Positions 1 to 10,262 of a stretch of 64,000 nucleotides of DNA are shown piece after piece. The stretch is from Dallia pectoralis (lineage: Eukaryota; Chordata; Actinopteri; Esociformes; Umbridae). Below the pieces are notes generated by a model, which saw nothing but the letters and a program-made list of their open reading frames with translations, had not been told where the DNA came from and did no database searches. The position numbers were made by a program, and so were the translations under genes. Position 1 is the first letter of the stretch; each line of letters opens with the position of its first letter. The DNA lies in contig CM055754.1 of assembly GCA_029465975.1 (NCBI GenBank), positions 5,901,604 through 5,965,603 of the forward strand, given 5' to 3'.

Positions 1-1298
1 TAAACACGTTCAAAACAAGAATAAGAGTGTTCCTCAAATAATGATAGATTAGGAAACTGAAAAATATTGGGAGATTTTTCAAGGCGATCTCTAAGTGACC
101 TCTGATCTATAGTTAGATCTGTTTGAGCAATATGGCACATCAGTTGTCACTGTTTCCAGAGTGGTCGAGAATAATCTGTCCCTTATTCAGTAGTCAAATG
201 AATCCTCTGTCGAAATATGTGGAAAGTAACGAATACAATGCGACCAACGTTTATTAGATAATGGAAAGTTTTTATGTTTTCTGAGTTTTCATTTCACATT
301 ATAGAGCCACCATCCAACTTAGATATAGACTAGATAAAGTGCCCAAATTTAAACCATTTTGGGATTTTGGAGTGATGTACAATAACCTTCCTCTCAAAAT
401 CAAACATGTGTTTTATTATCCAAGAAACTGTGTGCAAAATAAATTTCTATTGAACAAAAGCTACGTATGAGTAATATACCTTATATATGACTGATATACA
501 AAGGTCTGCTCTGATTAGAGTAGATGACCTGACCTGCAGTTATGTAAAAAAGACCAGAAACATCAGTCTCTATTCAGTGTAGGAGTTCCATTTAGACACG
601 TATTAATCAACTGCAATGTAAGGAATACTTGGTATGATAAGAACCTCAAGGAACATAAAACCAATAAGATCATGTTGACTTAGACTTGCCTTCAATTCAG
701 ATGTTATCATCACCTTGAGAAAATCTGTAGCACAGATGGCTGTATAGCCGAGTTGCAAGAGACACACATATATAGGACATAAAGGAGAAAGGGCATGGAA
801 CATATATGGTGCTGTAAAGAACCGTCTTCTAAAGATATATAAAGAGCAAATAAAATAACTTATAGCAAAAAGGGGTTTTTCAAACGGTGATGGAGAACTG
901 TTCTACAAATCTCTTTTTAAATGAGCACGGTTTTGTTATTCAGATTTCCCAGGTTGTATTGATATTTCAGTGTTATACCGTTGTAATTGACACGTTATAT
1001 TCAGTAAGATACCCCTGAAACTGTGTGTCGTCCATGAAAAGTGTCAGAGGAGAACATATTAAGTAAGGCAACCGTATCATCCCAGAGCTGAAATGCTTCT
1101 TTAGGTCTGAATCCTCACCCTCGTCGAACTACGTGCGTGAGGGCCACCATCATGTCGTGCGTGAGTGATCAGTCCCGATCCTTTCAATGATCAAGCAAAC
1201 GATTTGCCATAACTACAATCTATTAGAGCCAGGTATTGCAACGTGGAAGAAGCAGTAGTCAACTTTTGATAACCATAACCTATAAACTTTTCCATGTC
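1..1298. other. unique AT-rich intron sequence
   Basis: AT-rich sequence without repeats or coding signatures that I can recognise. Open frames here are short and unsupported. Confidence 0.5.
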
Positions 1299-1324
1299 AT
1301 TATCCTATCAGACGATAGGATAAT
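1299..1324. repeat. perfect 11-bp hairpin
   Basis: Arms ATTATCCTATC and GATAGGATAAT are perfectly complementary around the 4-base loop AGAC. Pairing stops at 1298/1325. It may be a relic of a transposon end or chance; nothing nearby shows which. Confidence 0.6.
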
Positions 1325-1574
1325 AACCGAGAGCTGCACACAGCTTGTAGTCTAGTTGGTCCATAAGTGCAGGTGCTTTGGTGACGTCAGGCGACCCCGA
1401 AGGAGAGAGGATTAAGCGAGAGATGTCCTCTATCCAATTCCTTATAACCATTCACATTTATACATTCACATGGGAGGATTCAGTGGAGTGAAAACCACCG
1501 CAAGTTACACAAAAAAAAACATTTTAAAAATTAGCACATTGCACAGCAGTAGCAATAGCACAAACATTAGCAGT

Positions 1575-2160
1575 TGTGGGTCCCTGAGAAATGTCTCATA
1601 TTTTTCTGATAACATTCATGAGTTTGAAGAAGCAATATAGTCGTTGACAAGATTAGAAATACATATTTTTATTTGTGATAATAATATTATCTTCAAATTC
1701 GTGCTTTCATCAAAAGATGCCTATACATTCGCAGCAATAACATCCTTTCAGACCACTCGTTGCTTCATCCCCAAACAGTTCTTGTATAGTTTGGTGTTGT
1801 GTTTTGTGCTTCGTAGGAGGAAATTGGTTCCAATTCCACGCACTCACTGGGTATTGTATGGCATCGAAAAATGGAGTGAAAGCCTTACAAATGTTCTCCT
1901 TTGTGTCCGGAACACGTCACACTTAGACGTGTCTATCCGTAACACTTGTATCCAATCTTCCTCTGTCCGGTGTCTGTGTTCTTCTGCCCATCTTAATCTT
2001 TCATTTTTTGTATTGGCCTGTCTGTTTATTGCGGCTACTATTTAATAAAGCTGGCAGTTGAAGACCTGTGAGGAGTTTGTATGTATTGGTCCTCATGCTT
2101 AGTGCATCGGGGCCTCCCACTCCCGTTTCTTCCAATCTGCCAAACACTCAACCCTTCCAG
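1575..2160 (-). mobile_element. decayed Tc1/mariner-like transposon, transposase on minus strand
   Basis: The left part resembles the GGGTCACTTAGAAATGTC-type terminus of a widespread fish Tc1 family (here gggtccctgagaaatgtc near 1577). It continues through family-typical stretches such as tagtttggtgttgtg, aggaaattggttccaatt and cttcctctgtcc. It shares clear blocks with the fragment at 60155-60490 (aatcttcctctgtccggtgtc here, aacttcctctgtccagtgtc there) and with the 35553 copy. The transposase frame is broken by many changes. The family name comes from recall. Confidence 0.7.
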
Positions 2161-2271
2161 TCTTCCATTTCGGACTGTATTGGACCTGGATTATTCTGTT
2201 TTACAAAACTCTCTGCAGTTAAAAAATGCATTTAATATTTTTTTTACCGAAACTATTATAAGTTCATCCAG

Positions 2272-2375
2272 CACACCAGTAGAGGACTGGCCACCCCTCA
2301 GAGCCTGGTTCCTCTCTAGGTTTCTTTCTAAATTTGACCCAAATTCAGGGAGTTTTTCCTAGCCGTCGTGTATCA
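2272..2375 (+). mobile_element. dispersed retroposon fragment
   Basis: The stretch containing cagagcctggttcctctc, taggtttctttctaaa and gggagtttttcctagccg closely resembles a high-copy fish repeat. I recall it near the 3' part of non-LTR retroposons in salmonid-type genomes. Only about 100 bp is present, with no coding potential. Confidence 0.45.
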
Positions 2376-3854
2376 ACTTGTATCAACTTGTTGATGTGTG
2401 CTCTGTCAGGTTCAGCCTTGGTTCTTTGTGGTTTCATCTCCACCAACAGACGACAAACAAGGAAAACAAAGCTAAGGTTTAAATCCATTCAGGGTCAAAT
2501 GTTCACCGTACACATCTATATTCATCCCTATGTGTGTGTGGCTTTGTTGTGCGTATGTACATTTCATTTTCATGACATCATGACTATTATAACAATAACA
2601 GCACACCAGATGAATATCAATTGGGATAATATTAGAACTTGAATACAGAGTGGTCATTTAACTGTCAAAGTTAAACTATGTTTTGGGATCCTTGCAGGCA
2701 CAGTAAATCCTGACTGGCTTTTCGTTTTGCATTTGAATTTTACTTGGTTATATGGAAACGAATTGAAAGGTGAGAAACACTGTAATTATGAGGACAAAAC
2801 TGGAAGTTAGGGACAAGAAATGTGTACTTGACCAAACAGCAAACTAAAATGAGTACACAAGCAACAGATTTTTAAGTCAATATGCAGCAGCTAATGTAAT
2901 TTGTGGATGATTTCACAATTTAATGTCAAAACCGATTCGCTTTTCTTCCTCTGCGTCACCGCGCCCTGCCTTTCCCACTTCAACAAGTGTTGTTTTGATA
3001 GCTGTAATTAACACTCTAACCTGAATAATCGCTCACGTGACCGGCTAATCTAATCACTTCAAATGCCGTCCATGCGCGCGCGCGTGTTAAAGTGGTGACT
3101 CTGAGGTCAAAGGACCAGTTAGGGAAATAGGCAGTGTGAGCTGTTATTATGGTCATCCACGTGTCGTGTTTTTAAAACGTCTCATGATGTCAGCATAGCA
3201 GCCTGACATGTTTTACGCATGCAAATCAATAGCCTAGTTGTACCACCCTATTTATGGCATAGATTTTTTAACATGTAACCCCTAATACAATGGTTGTTCA
3301 GTACAATCCTCTAACCTACCAGAATTTAGGCATGAGGACATCACTGTACAACCTATTGTAATCAGCCCAATTAAGCCCATTACGCACATCTGTTGGTGAT
3401 ATCAACCATGATCTTAATACCCGTTATTAGGCTACACTACATTGACCATCACATAGAGCCAGTGTTCGATATGACCGCTCAATCGCGTCAGGAAATTTGC
3501 ACAGATTCCAAACCAGATTGTCAGACAATGACATTCATCAATTGTATTCGCCGTTACCTTGGCGACTAATGTAAAGCAGCGAGAAACGGGGAAACAGAGC
3601 AGCACAATGCGGTGTTCGTGACCAAAAGGGAATGTGCGATACTGACGAGAGAAACACAAATCTATTCATTCTGTTGCACATCCTCCCATAAGACCAATCA
3701 CATACAAGTGAGCAGAACACAAAAGGATAGTGTCAATGTCAAATAATGTATCCCATCCGGTTGTTCGCCTGACGCTGGAATAACTGCAGATTTAGAGAGC
3801 TCGAGGTAGACACCCGAAGTGTCGTTCTAACACTCTGGTTTACATCCCGACAGC
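2376..3854. other. unique intron sequence
   Basis: No coding exon, tandem array or recognisable transposon. The only low-complexity spot is a short GCGCGC run at about 3074-3083. Confidence 0.5.
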
Positions 3855-4147
3855 TGTTATGATATGAATTTATTAGGATATGAACTAATTAGAGGTTCAG
3901 GGAGAGGGCCAATCAGAATGCCTGCATGGTATTTTGGGGAACCCTCAAAACCAGGAACTTCTATTGGCTGATCGAAGCATGACAAGGATTGGAGACTTCA
4001 CTTGAGATATTTATCTAGAGTCATAGATCATAACACCTTTGACATGGTACTCATGGCTGAAATGTTGCTAGACCTACCTCTGTACCTATTTAAATTGCAT
4101 TTTTGCAGTGGTCAATAAACTCTGTATTCCTTATTCTCCCAGTAACA
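3855..4147 (+). mobile_element. possible solo LTR
   Basis: The segment begins TGTTATG and ends AGTAACA. It contains a CCAAT box (gggccaatcag, about 3907), an inverted one (ctattggctg, about 3961), a TATA-like atatttatc (about 4007) and a polyadenylation signal (caataaactctg, about 4114), in the order expected of a retroviral-type LTR. No matching target-site duplication is visible and no internal gag/pol is nearby. The call rests on layout only. Confidence 0.3.
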
Positions 4148-5880
4148 TCAGTATGTCATAAAGTCTCCAATTGGACACTAGAGAAGTGAATAGCCTTATG
4201 GAAAATCCTCTGGAGAGGACACTTTGGACTGGCCTAAAGTGGCAGATTGCGGGGCAACCACTGAATGTTCGTTTTTTTGAGGGCGGGGAAATCCACCTGG
4301 TGACCGGAGGGGACTCCATTTGGCAATGGAATGTTATTGTTAAACACATTCTCTGTATTTGTTGCTAATTTCAAGTAGTGTCGTAATAAAGGCATTCCAC
4401 TGTAGGAAAAAAGTGGGTCCTATGAAGAACCGAATAATGAAATTGTACCACTTGGAAAACAACAAGCCCACCGTGGGCAAAAGAGGCCATGAGCGAGTTA
4501 AGAAACCATACGCTTTAGTTTGAATCTCCAATCTCTTGACTTTTTTTTTACTGTAACTTTACAAACAGAGAGCATCAGTTCTTCCTGGTACAATGGAAGG
4601 AAGTGCGTCACACGCGCGGAGTACCTCGAAACAAAGAAGAACGGAACGCGCCTGAGACGAGGTGAAAAACAGAAGAGGGGAAATGTTTGGAGTGTGTGGT
4701 GGAAGAAGTGAACAAATAGCCGGGGCTTGGAGAAGAAAATAGTGTGGTCGGGGGACTTCTGCGTTTCACAACAGAAGAGTCAAACCACCATCTACGGCAA
4801 ACGGATAAACAAGACCCCCGCAAATCTCTCACATCTCTCAACGTTTCACTTGTTTTGTCGGCCTCGAACAAAGACTAATCCAAACAAACACTTACTAGAA
4901 ACCGACTAAGGAACATGTTGGCTGGCCGCCTGACAACGAGTGCTTTCGGTCAAGTTCGTATGCTGCCAGTACTCGTATTTGTTTTCACTTCGTACCGCTC
5001 CGAGGCAGGTCGACTTGTATTTTCGGCGGCGCTTTTCAACAGACTTGTAACACAATGGGGAAGTTTATCTCTGACTGTCAACAAGGTCGTCTGGGGCAAT
5101 TTGGGAGAATGTTGGTCGGAGGAGGGAGACCAGGTCAGACTGCCAGGAATGTTAATGGCTTCTGGTCAGAGTTGTGCTCCGGCTATTTGACTTCACCAAC
5201 CGATAACCTTTCTTATGATGCTGTCTGCATTCCTGTCTCTCGGTGACACCCACCCGCAAAGTGGTAAAGTGCAGTGACTTAAATCAAGGGTGATCTACGG
5301 CAGATTGTAGACGACCGGCAGATTGTAGACTTTGGTTGTCAGTCACGACCTGCGAGGGAAAAAAGGTGTTAGCGATGACTGTCTGGCAATCGGGTGTGGC
5401 AAAACAAACATCGCATAGAGCAACATGAGGTAGCGAGATAGAGAATGACAGCATTGAAGGGGAATAGCGTGTGACACCAAGGCAATGCCCTTATACGCCA
5501 CTGGATATTCACACTCAAATGAGCATCGTTCTGATGGAATACTCATCTCATAGTCACATTAATTCATGCCGGGAATATGAATAGTAATTATAATAAAAAA
5601 ATAACTGTTTACATCACGGGATTCGCATTCAATGCTTTTAACACGTATTTCGGTTTAGGCTTGCGTTTCTCAATCTGAAAGAACTGAATCATGGGTTACA
5701 CGGTACGTGCGCCAGTAACTGCCTCCACCTAATGTGACCTGTATGGATGGTCCTCACTGTTTTCTCATGTTATATCTGTCCTTTTGATCGCGTTCCCCCA
5801 TGTACATTTTAAACGGAAGCAAATGAGCAGGCGTCTCTGTAACGACTGATGAGTATTCCCACAAGGACTTTGTGTAGGTG
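4148..5880. other. unique intron sequence with one small duplication
   Basis: Mostly featureless. At 5297-5330 a 16-bp unit ggcagattgtagac(ga) occurs twice in tandem. The open frames are short and lack codon or domain evidence. Confidence 0.45.
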
Positions 5881-6440
5881 CTAAGAGACAGTCAGCTGGT
5901 GAAGGCGGAGCGACTGACTTCTCCTGATTGCCCCCACCGTCTCCTAGACAACAGACTCTCGCCTGTTTTCATGCCACAGCGCGAATTCAAGGGGAGGAAA
6001 GAGAGGAGAGATGTTCCTAAGAGAAGGAGAGGGAGGGGTGCGACGGGGACGGGGGGGGATGGTGGGGACGGGGGGGGGTTAGAGTCCTTTCCCGAGGTCT
6101 ACTCTGGTGCGTTCATTCCTTCTGGCTGGATGGAGGCTTAATGCGAGTGTGGAAAAGTGGAAAATGTAATTAGGCTGCCATGGGGGGTTTGTGTCATTTG
6201 GCCCCCCCGACCGCTACACTCACCACCCACGTACCCTCCAATCTCATTGCCGTATACTGGGTTCGCTGCAGTCTAACCCCGACCTCCAACTGTCATTGGC
6301 GGCATTACCAACAGGGCCGGACTGAGGTCAACAGTTTACAGCTGTGCCGTGGCACCGGAGAGGGCATTTTAATGAGGGTCATTAAGGGTCAGTGTGGTCT
6401 GAGGGGGCCATGCCTGTGCATTGGGTTGCCCTTCCTTTAT
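5881..6440. promoter_or_regulatory. candidate conserved noncoding block (unverified)
   Basis: GC-balanced sequence unlike the AT-rich flanks, with a poly-G run (6049-6079) and AT-core homeodomain-like sites (gtaattagg at about 6166, ttttaatgagggtcattaag at about 6367). It looks like noncoding DNA under constraint, but no alignment is available. It could equally be ordinary intron. Confidence 0.2.
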
Positions 6441-6534
6441 AGGTGAGAAAAAAACATGGAAAATAAGCTCACAATAAGAGATGTGTTACATCATGCAAAC
6501 AAACAGTAAACATACACTGTAAAAAATTTCACTG

Positions 6535-6960
6535 TAAATTTTACAGTAAATTACTGGCAGCTGTGTTCCCTGGCAGTTACTGTAATTTTTACAGCTCTTG
6601 CTGTAATTAGAATTTACAGACCTTTACTGTATTAAATAAATACAAGCTCTTACTGTATTTATTTGAATTTACAGTATATTACTGGCAGCTGTGTTCCCTG
6701 GCAGTTACTGTAATTTTTACAGCTCTTGCTGTAATTAGAATTTACAGACCTTTACTGTAATAAATAAATACAAGCTCTTACTGTATTTATTTGATTTTAC
6801 AGTATATTACTGGCAGCTGTGTTCCCTGGCAGTTACTGTAATTTTTACAGCTTTTGCTGCAATTAGAACTAACAGACTTTTACTGTAATAAAACAGCATA
6901 CTGTTCATAACTGGATTTACAGCAAATTACTGGCAGATGTGTTCCTGGCAATCACTACTG
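6535..6960. repeat. subterminal 128-bp tandem repeat of the CACTA-like element
   Basis: The motif TTACTGGCAG(C/A)TGTGTTC recurs at 6551, 6679, 6807 and 6927, giving spacings of 128, 128 and 120 bp. Each unit contains several ACTGTAA/TTACAG words in both orientations, the usual candidate transposase-binding repeats of CACTA ends. Confidence 0.85.
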
Positions 6961-7025
6961 GTGGAATCTTACAAAATCAATTGCATCAAAGAATAAGATT
7001 GAGAATTTTACAAGAACATCATCAC

Positions 7026-7278
7026 TTAATAATCAGGAAAGAAAAACATAACCAAGAATATCATCAAAATTACTTGTTTATTTTGTACAATTGTTGTCAA
7101 AAAGATGTCATGATATAACAGATTTATTGGCCTGTTTGAAAAAAAAATACACAATGTGTGTATGCACTCATCAATTAGTCCAACCTGCGTCTTCTGGATT
7201 GGTCTTCTAGTCTTGCTGGATGCCACTTTTTTGCTGCTGGCTTTGGATCCATGCTCAGGATTTATGTCAATGAATTGC
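7026..7278 (-). pseudogene. 3' exon of SAMD3-like C-terminal gene remnant in the transposon
   Basis: After acceptor tctttcag (7280-7279) the frame reads RQFIDINPEHGSKASSKK, then VASSKTRRPIQKTQ, and runs to a stop at 7026. The INP-G-K segment followed by a basic Ser/Lys-rich stretch resembles the C-terminal end of multi-copy fish proteins annotated as SAMD3-like or uncharacterised, by recall. The first base completes the AG|G Arg codon of the exon ending at 7430, so splicing keeps the frame. The last 40 or so residues are hydrophobic and look like read-through into noncoding DNA. Confidence 0.6.
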
Positions 7279-7429
7279 CTGAAAGACACAAAGAAACAAG
7301 CACCAATCAGCTATAGCAGTGCACCTTGTGCCCACAATAGATGAGGATGTTTTTGTGGACCAACCAAAAGAGCTACTGATCACAGCAATCACAATAGCCA
7401 AAGACACAGCAGACATTTGCCCCTCTTAC

Positions 7430-7498
7430 CTTTGGATGAACTCAAGTGTACACGCAGCCTCTTCATATTCGATGTTGAAGTAACTTGCAAAGACAGTG
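7430..7498 (-). pseudogene. upstream exon of SAMD3-like gene remnant
   Basis: The minus strand reads TTVFASYFNIEYEEAACTLE then FIQ, ending at AG with donor gtaag (7429-7425). FASYFNIEY..AACTLEFIQR leads directly into QFIDINP of the next exon across a 151-bp GT-AG intron. A stop lies upstream in frame at about 7508-7510 and no convincing acceptor is visible. The 5' part of the exon is therefore missing or decayed. Confidence 0.6.
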
Positions 7499-7756
7499 GT
7501 GAATGATGTTTACCAGCCACCTGTTATTCTATTCTGACCATCCACTGCTCAGCTTCACCTGAAACCAAACAATATTTAAATAGATCAAAGAAAGGCACAA
7601 AGACATTGTTTCAGACTTGAGCATTAAGCAGACATGGGACTACAGAAACTCACAGGATATCACCAAAGGACCCCTGCTATAATATATACCGAAGCCTAAA
7701 TGTAAAATTAATGGTGGAAGTATGTTTCATTGGAAAAATGTATTGGTCTAACTTAC

Positions 7757-7925
7757 ATCTGCTTGAAAGATAAAAGAGTATCTCTTTGTTGCATTGCCTG
7801 AATGGACAAGTAACTGCTGTGTCTTCAGTAATATGGATTTTCAAATGAAAGAACAAACTCTTCACATCATTACACCAAACACTGCAGAAATCCACATGGC
7901 ATACTAAACTTAGATCAGCACGACA
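7757..7925 (-). pseudogene. zinc-finger-like exon of the same remnant
   Basis: The minus strand reads ..VDFCSVWCNDVKSLFFHLKI then HITEDTAVTCPFRQCNKE and ends at donor gtaagt (7756-7751). The C-x3-C / H-x3-H spacing followed by VTCPF-x2-C resembles the degenerate C2H2 pairs at the N-terminus of multi-copy fish proteins (TCPF..C signature, from memory). The 5' boundary is uncertain. A cag at about 7879 is one possible acceptor. Confidence 0.45.
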
Positions 7926-8238
7926 CAATCTAGGATCAACAACAGGGATTTATTCTACATGGTGTCTTAATTGGTGCGTTTTAAAAGCTGCACATTTGGT
8001 GTAAGTGCAACTTTGAATGTTTCTGGGGATTCGCATGTGCCTGGTGTATGAATATGTAGTTGACAGGGAAACATTGTGAATATAAATGCACAGAATAAGT
8101 GAGTTAAAGTCCTTACAATTTTTACCACAGGACATGCAGTGACGCGCGTGGATAACTCACTTGTTAGTTTGAGCCTCAGGTTCCAGCATCAATATGTTTC
8201 TGTTTTAACATACTGTTGAATAAAAGAAAACAAACTAT

Positions 8239-9371
8239 TTAAAACCGGCACACGAGTACAGTGAAACCAACAGGCATTATATAAAACCGGCACACGAGTA
8301 CAGTGAAACCAACAAGCATTATATGAAACCGGCACACGAGTACAGTGAAACCAACAAGCATTATATAAAACCGGCACACGAGTACAGTGAAACCAACAAG
8401 CATTATATAAAACCGGCACACGAGTACAGTGAAACCAACAAGCATTATATGAAACCGGCACACGAGTACAGTGAAACCAACAAGCATTATATAAAACCAG
8501 CCCACGAGTACAGTGAAACCAACAAGCATTATATAAAACCGGCACACGAGTACAGTGAAACCAACAACCATTATATAAAACCGGCACACGAGTACAGTGA
8601 AACCAACAAGCATTATATAAAACCGGCACACGAGTACAGTGAAACCAACAAGCATTATATAAAACCGGCACACGAGTACAGTGAAACCAACAAGCATTAT
8701 ATGAAACCGGCACACGAGTACAGTGAAACCAACAAGCATTATATGAAACCGGCACACGAGTACAGTGAAACCAACAAGCATTATATGAAACCGGCACACG
8801 TGTACAGTGAAACCAACATGCATTATATAAAACCGGCACACGAGTACAGTGAAACCAACAAGCATTATATGAAACCGGCACACGAGTACAGTGAAACCAA
8901 CATGCCTTATATAAAACCGGCACACGAGTACAGTGAAACCAACAAGCATTATATAAAACCGGCACACGAGTACAGTGAAACCAACAAGCATTATATAAAA
9001 CCGGCACACGAGTACAGTGAAACCAACAAGCATTATATAAAACCGGCACACGAGTACAGTGAAACCAACAAGCATTATATAAAACCGGCACACGAGTACA
9101 GTGAAACCAACATGCATTATATAAAACCGGCACACGAGTACAGTGAAACCAACAAGCATTATATAAAACCGGCACACGAGTACAGTGAAACCAACAAGCA
9201 TTATATAAAACCGGCACACGAGTACAGTGAAACCAACAAGCATTATATAAAACCGGCACACGAGTACAGTGAACCCAACAAGCATTATATAAAACCGGCA
9301 CACGAGTACAGTGAAACCAACAAGCATTATATAAAACCGGCACACGAGTACAGTGAAACCAACAAGCATTA
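8239..9371. repeat. 42-bp minisatellite, 27 copies
   Basis: The unit begins AAAACCGGCACACGAGTACA and continues GTGAAACCAACAAGCATTAT. The period is exactly 42 bp and copies are over 95% alike. Because 42 is a multiple of 3 and the unit lacks stops in several frames, long artefactual frames run through it: 440 and 376 codons on the minus strand, 349 on the plus. The array lies between the donor at 9410 and the zinc-finger-like exon, so it would be intronic in the element's gene. Point variants (ATATAAAA/ATATGAAA, AAGCAT/ATGCAT) are clustered, suggesting local homogenisation. Confidence 0.98.
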
Positions 9372-9404
9372 GCTGTCAGGAAAATATCCAATTTATCTGC
9401 GTGA

Positions 9405-9520
9405 CTTACCAAATGTTGAGACGGAATCAGTGGTCGAAAAAATGGCGCAATCTTTCGTGGACGTTCCGCGAGATGTCGCCAATAATTACGTCGAATTAGA
9501 ATCAGCTGCATTCAAATAAA
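9405..9520 (-). other. putative 5' exon end of the transposon-borne gene
   Basis: The minus strand shows ..CAACATTTG|gtaagt with the donor at 9409-9408, a strong consensus 5' splice site. The upstream sequence has no convincing start codon and would be 5' UTR. It shares orientation with the three remnant exons. Confidence 0.4.
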
Positions 9521-10190
9521 AAACGCCAACCAGTCAAGTTAAAAAGTAAACGACATAATACCATTTCTGGCTTTCTTAATACTTGTGTTGCCCCCTCTAA
9601 AGTTAGTTAGCTTGTTAGTTAGACACACCACCACTCGAGAGAAACATGCCTGCTAATGTCGTCAAAACAATCTGCAAACATTTATCCATATAGTGAAGCC
9701 AAAGTAAGATGCATGGGATTTAGGTTGCTGTAAAAAAGTGTTAAAATTATAATAGTACAGCCACCGCAATAATTAATTAGCATCTTACAACGATTCAAAT
9801 CACAAAAGGCGCTCTGCCCTCACATATTTTAATCTCCCGTGATGCAAAGCAAATTACAGTAAAATACTGTTGACGCATGAGTAGACGCAAGACCCGATCA
9901 TATTTCCCACAATGCATTTATATATACAGTAATTGCCTGTATTACCAAGACACAGTAAATTACTGTTGGAAATAGGCTGTAAATTTACAGCAATTTTTTA
10001 CAGTGTACGTATAAGGCAAAATACTGACTTAATCATTGGTCTTGTTGTCCTGTCAGAAATGTAATCAGATTTTATACATTGCCATTCCAAGAGCATAGAT
10101 GTTTTAAGGAAATGTGTAATTAAGTATAAGTATAAAAGCAAGTCAAAACAGAGCAATCTTCATGGCAATTTTTTTATATTCTGGATCATC

Positions 10191-10262
10191 ACATCATCAT
10201 CACATCACATCTTCAACCGCTTATCCGGGGTCGGGTCGCGGGGGTATCAGCTCTAGCGGGGG
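10191..10262 (+). mobile_element. dispersed fish repeat fragment (CTTATCCGGGGTCGGG core)
   Basis: A (CATCA)n-like run is followed by cttcaaccgcttatccgg and ggtcgggtcgcggggg, a motif I recall as a high-copy tail in many teleost sequences. The element class is not certain. Confidence 0.4.

Larger units (their letters stand above)
6515..10005. mobile_element. CACTA/EnSpm-like DNA transposon, 3.49 kb, with internal gene remnant
   Basis: The ends form an inverted repeat: CACTGTAAAAAATT at 6515 and AATTTTTTACAGTG ending at 10005. They are flanked by a TA dinucleotide on both sides (6513-6514 and 10006-10007), fitting the 2-3 bp target duplication of CACTA-type elements. Subterminal DNA is packed with TTTACAGTAAATTACTG-like motifs in both orientations (6535-6960 and 9840-10000), as usual for this superfamily. 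Inside on the minus strand are a splice donor at 9410, a 42-bp minisatellite, a zinc-finger-like exon and two exons of a SAMD3-like C-terminus. No transposase is seen, so the copy is non-autonomous. Superfamily assignment is by termini only. Confidence 0.75.

Noticed and set aside
8239..9371. CRISPR-like array of regular repeats
   Set aside because: No spacers: the 42-bp units are directly contiguous and near identical. The surrounding DNA is a vertebrate gene. The same applies to the arrays at 23919, 31270, 42126 and 53018.
8239..9511. 440-codon frame with a repeated 14-residue Cys/Trp unit as a secreted repeat protein
   Set aside because: It is a minisatellite with period 42. Other frames on both strands are open too, there is no signal peptide or splice context, and the array sits in a transposon intron.
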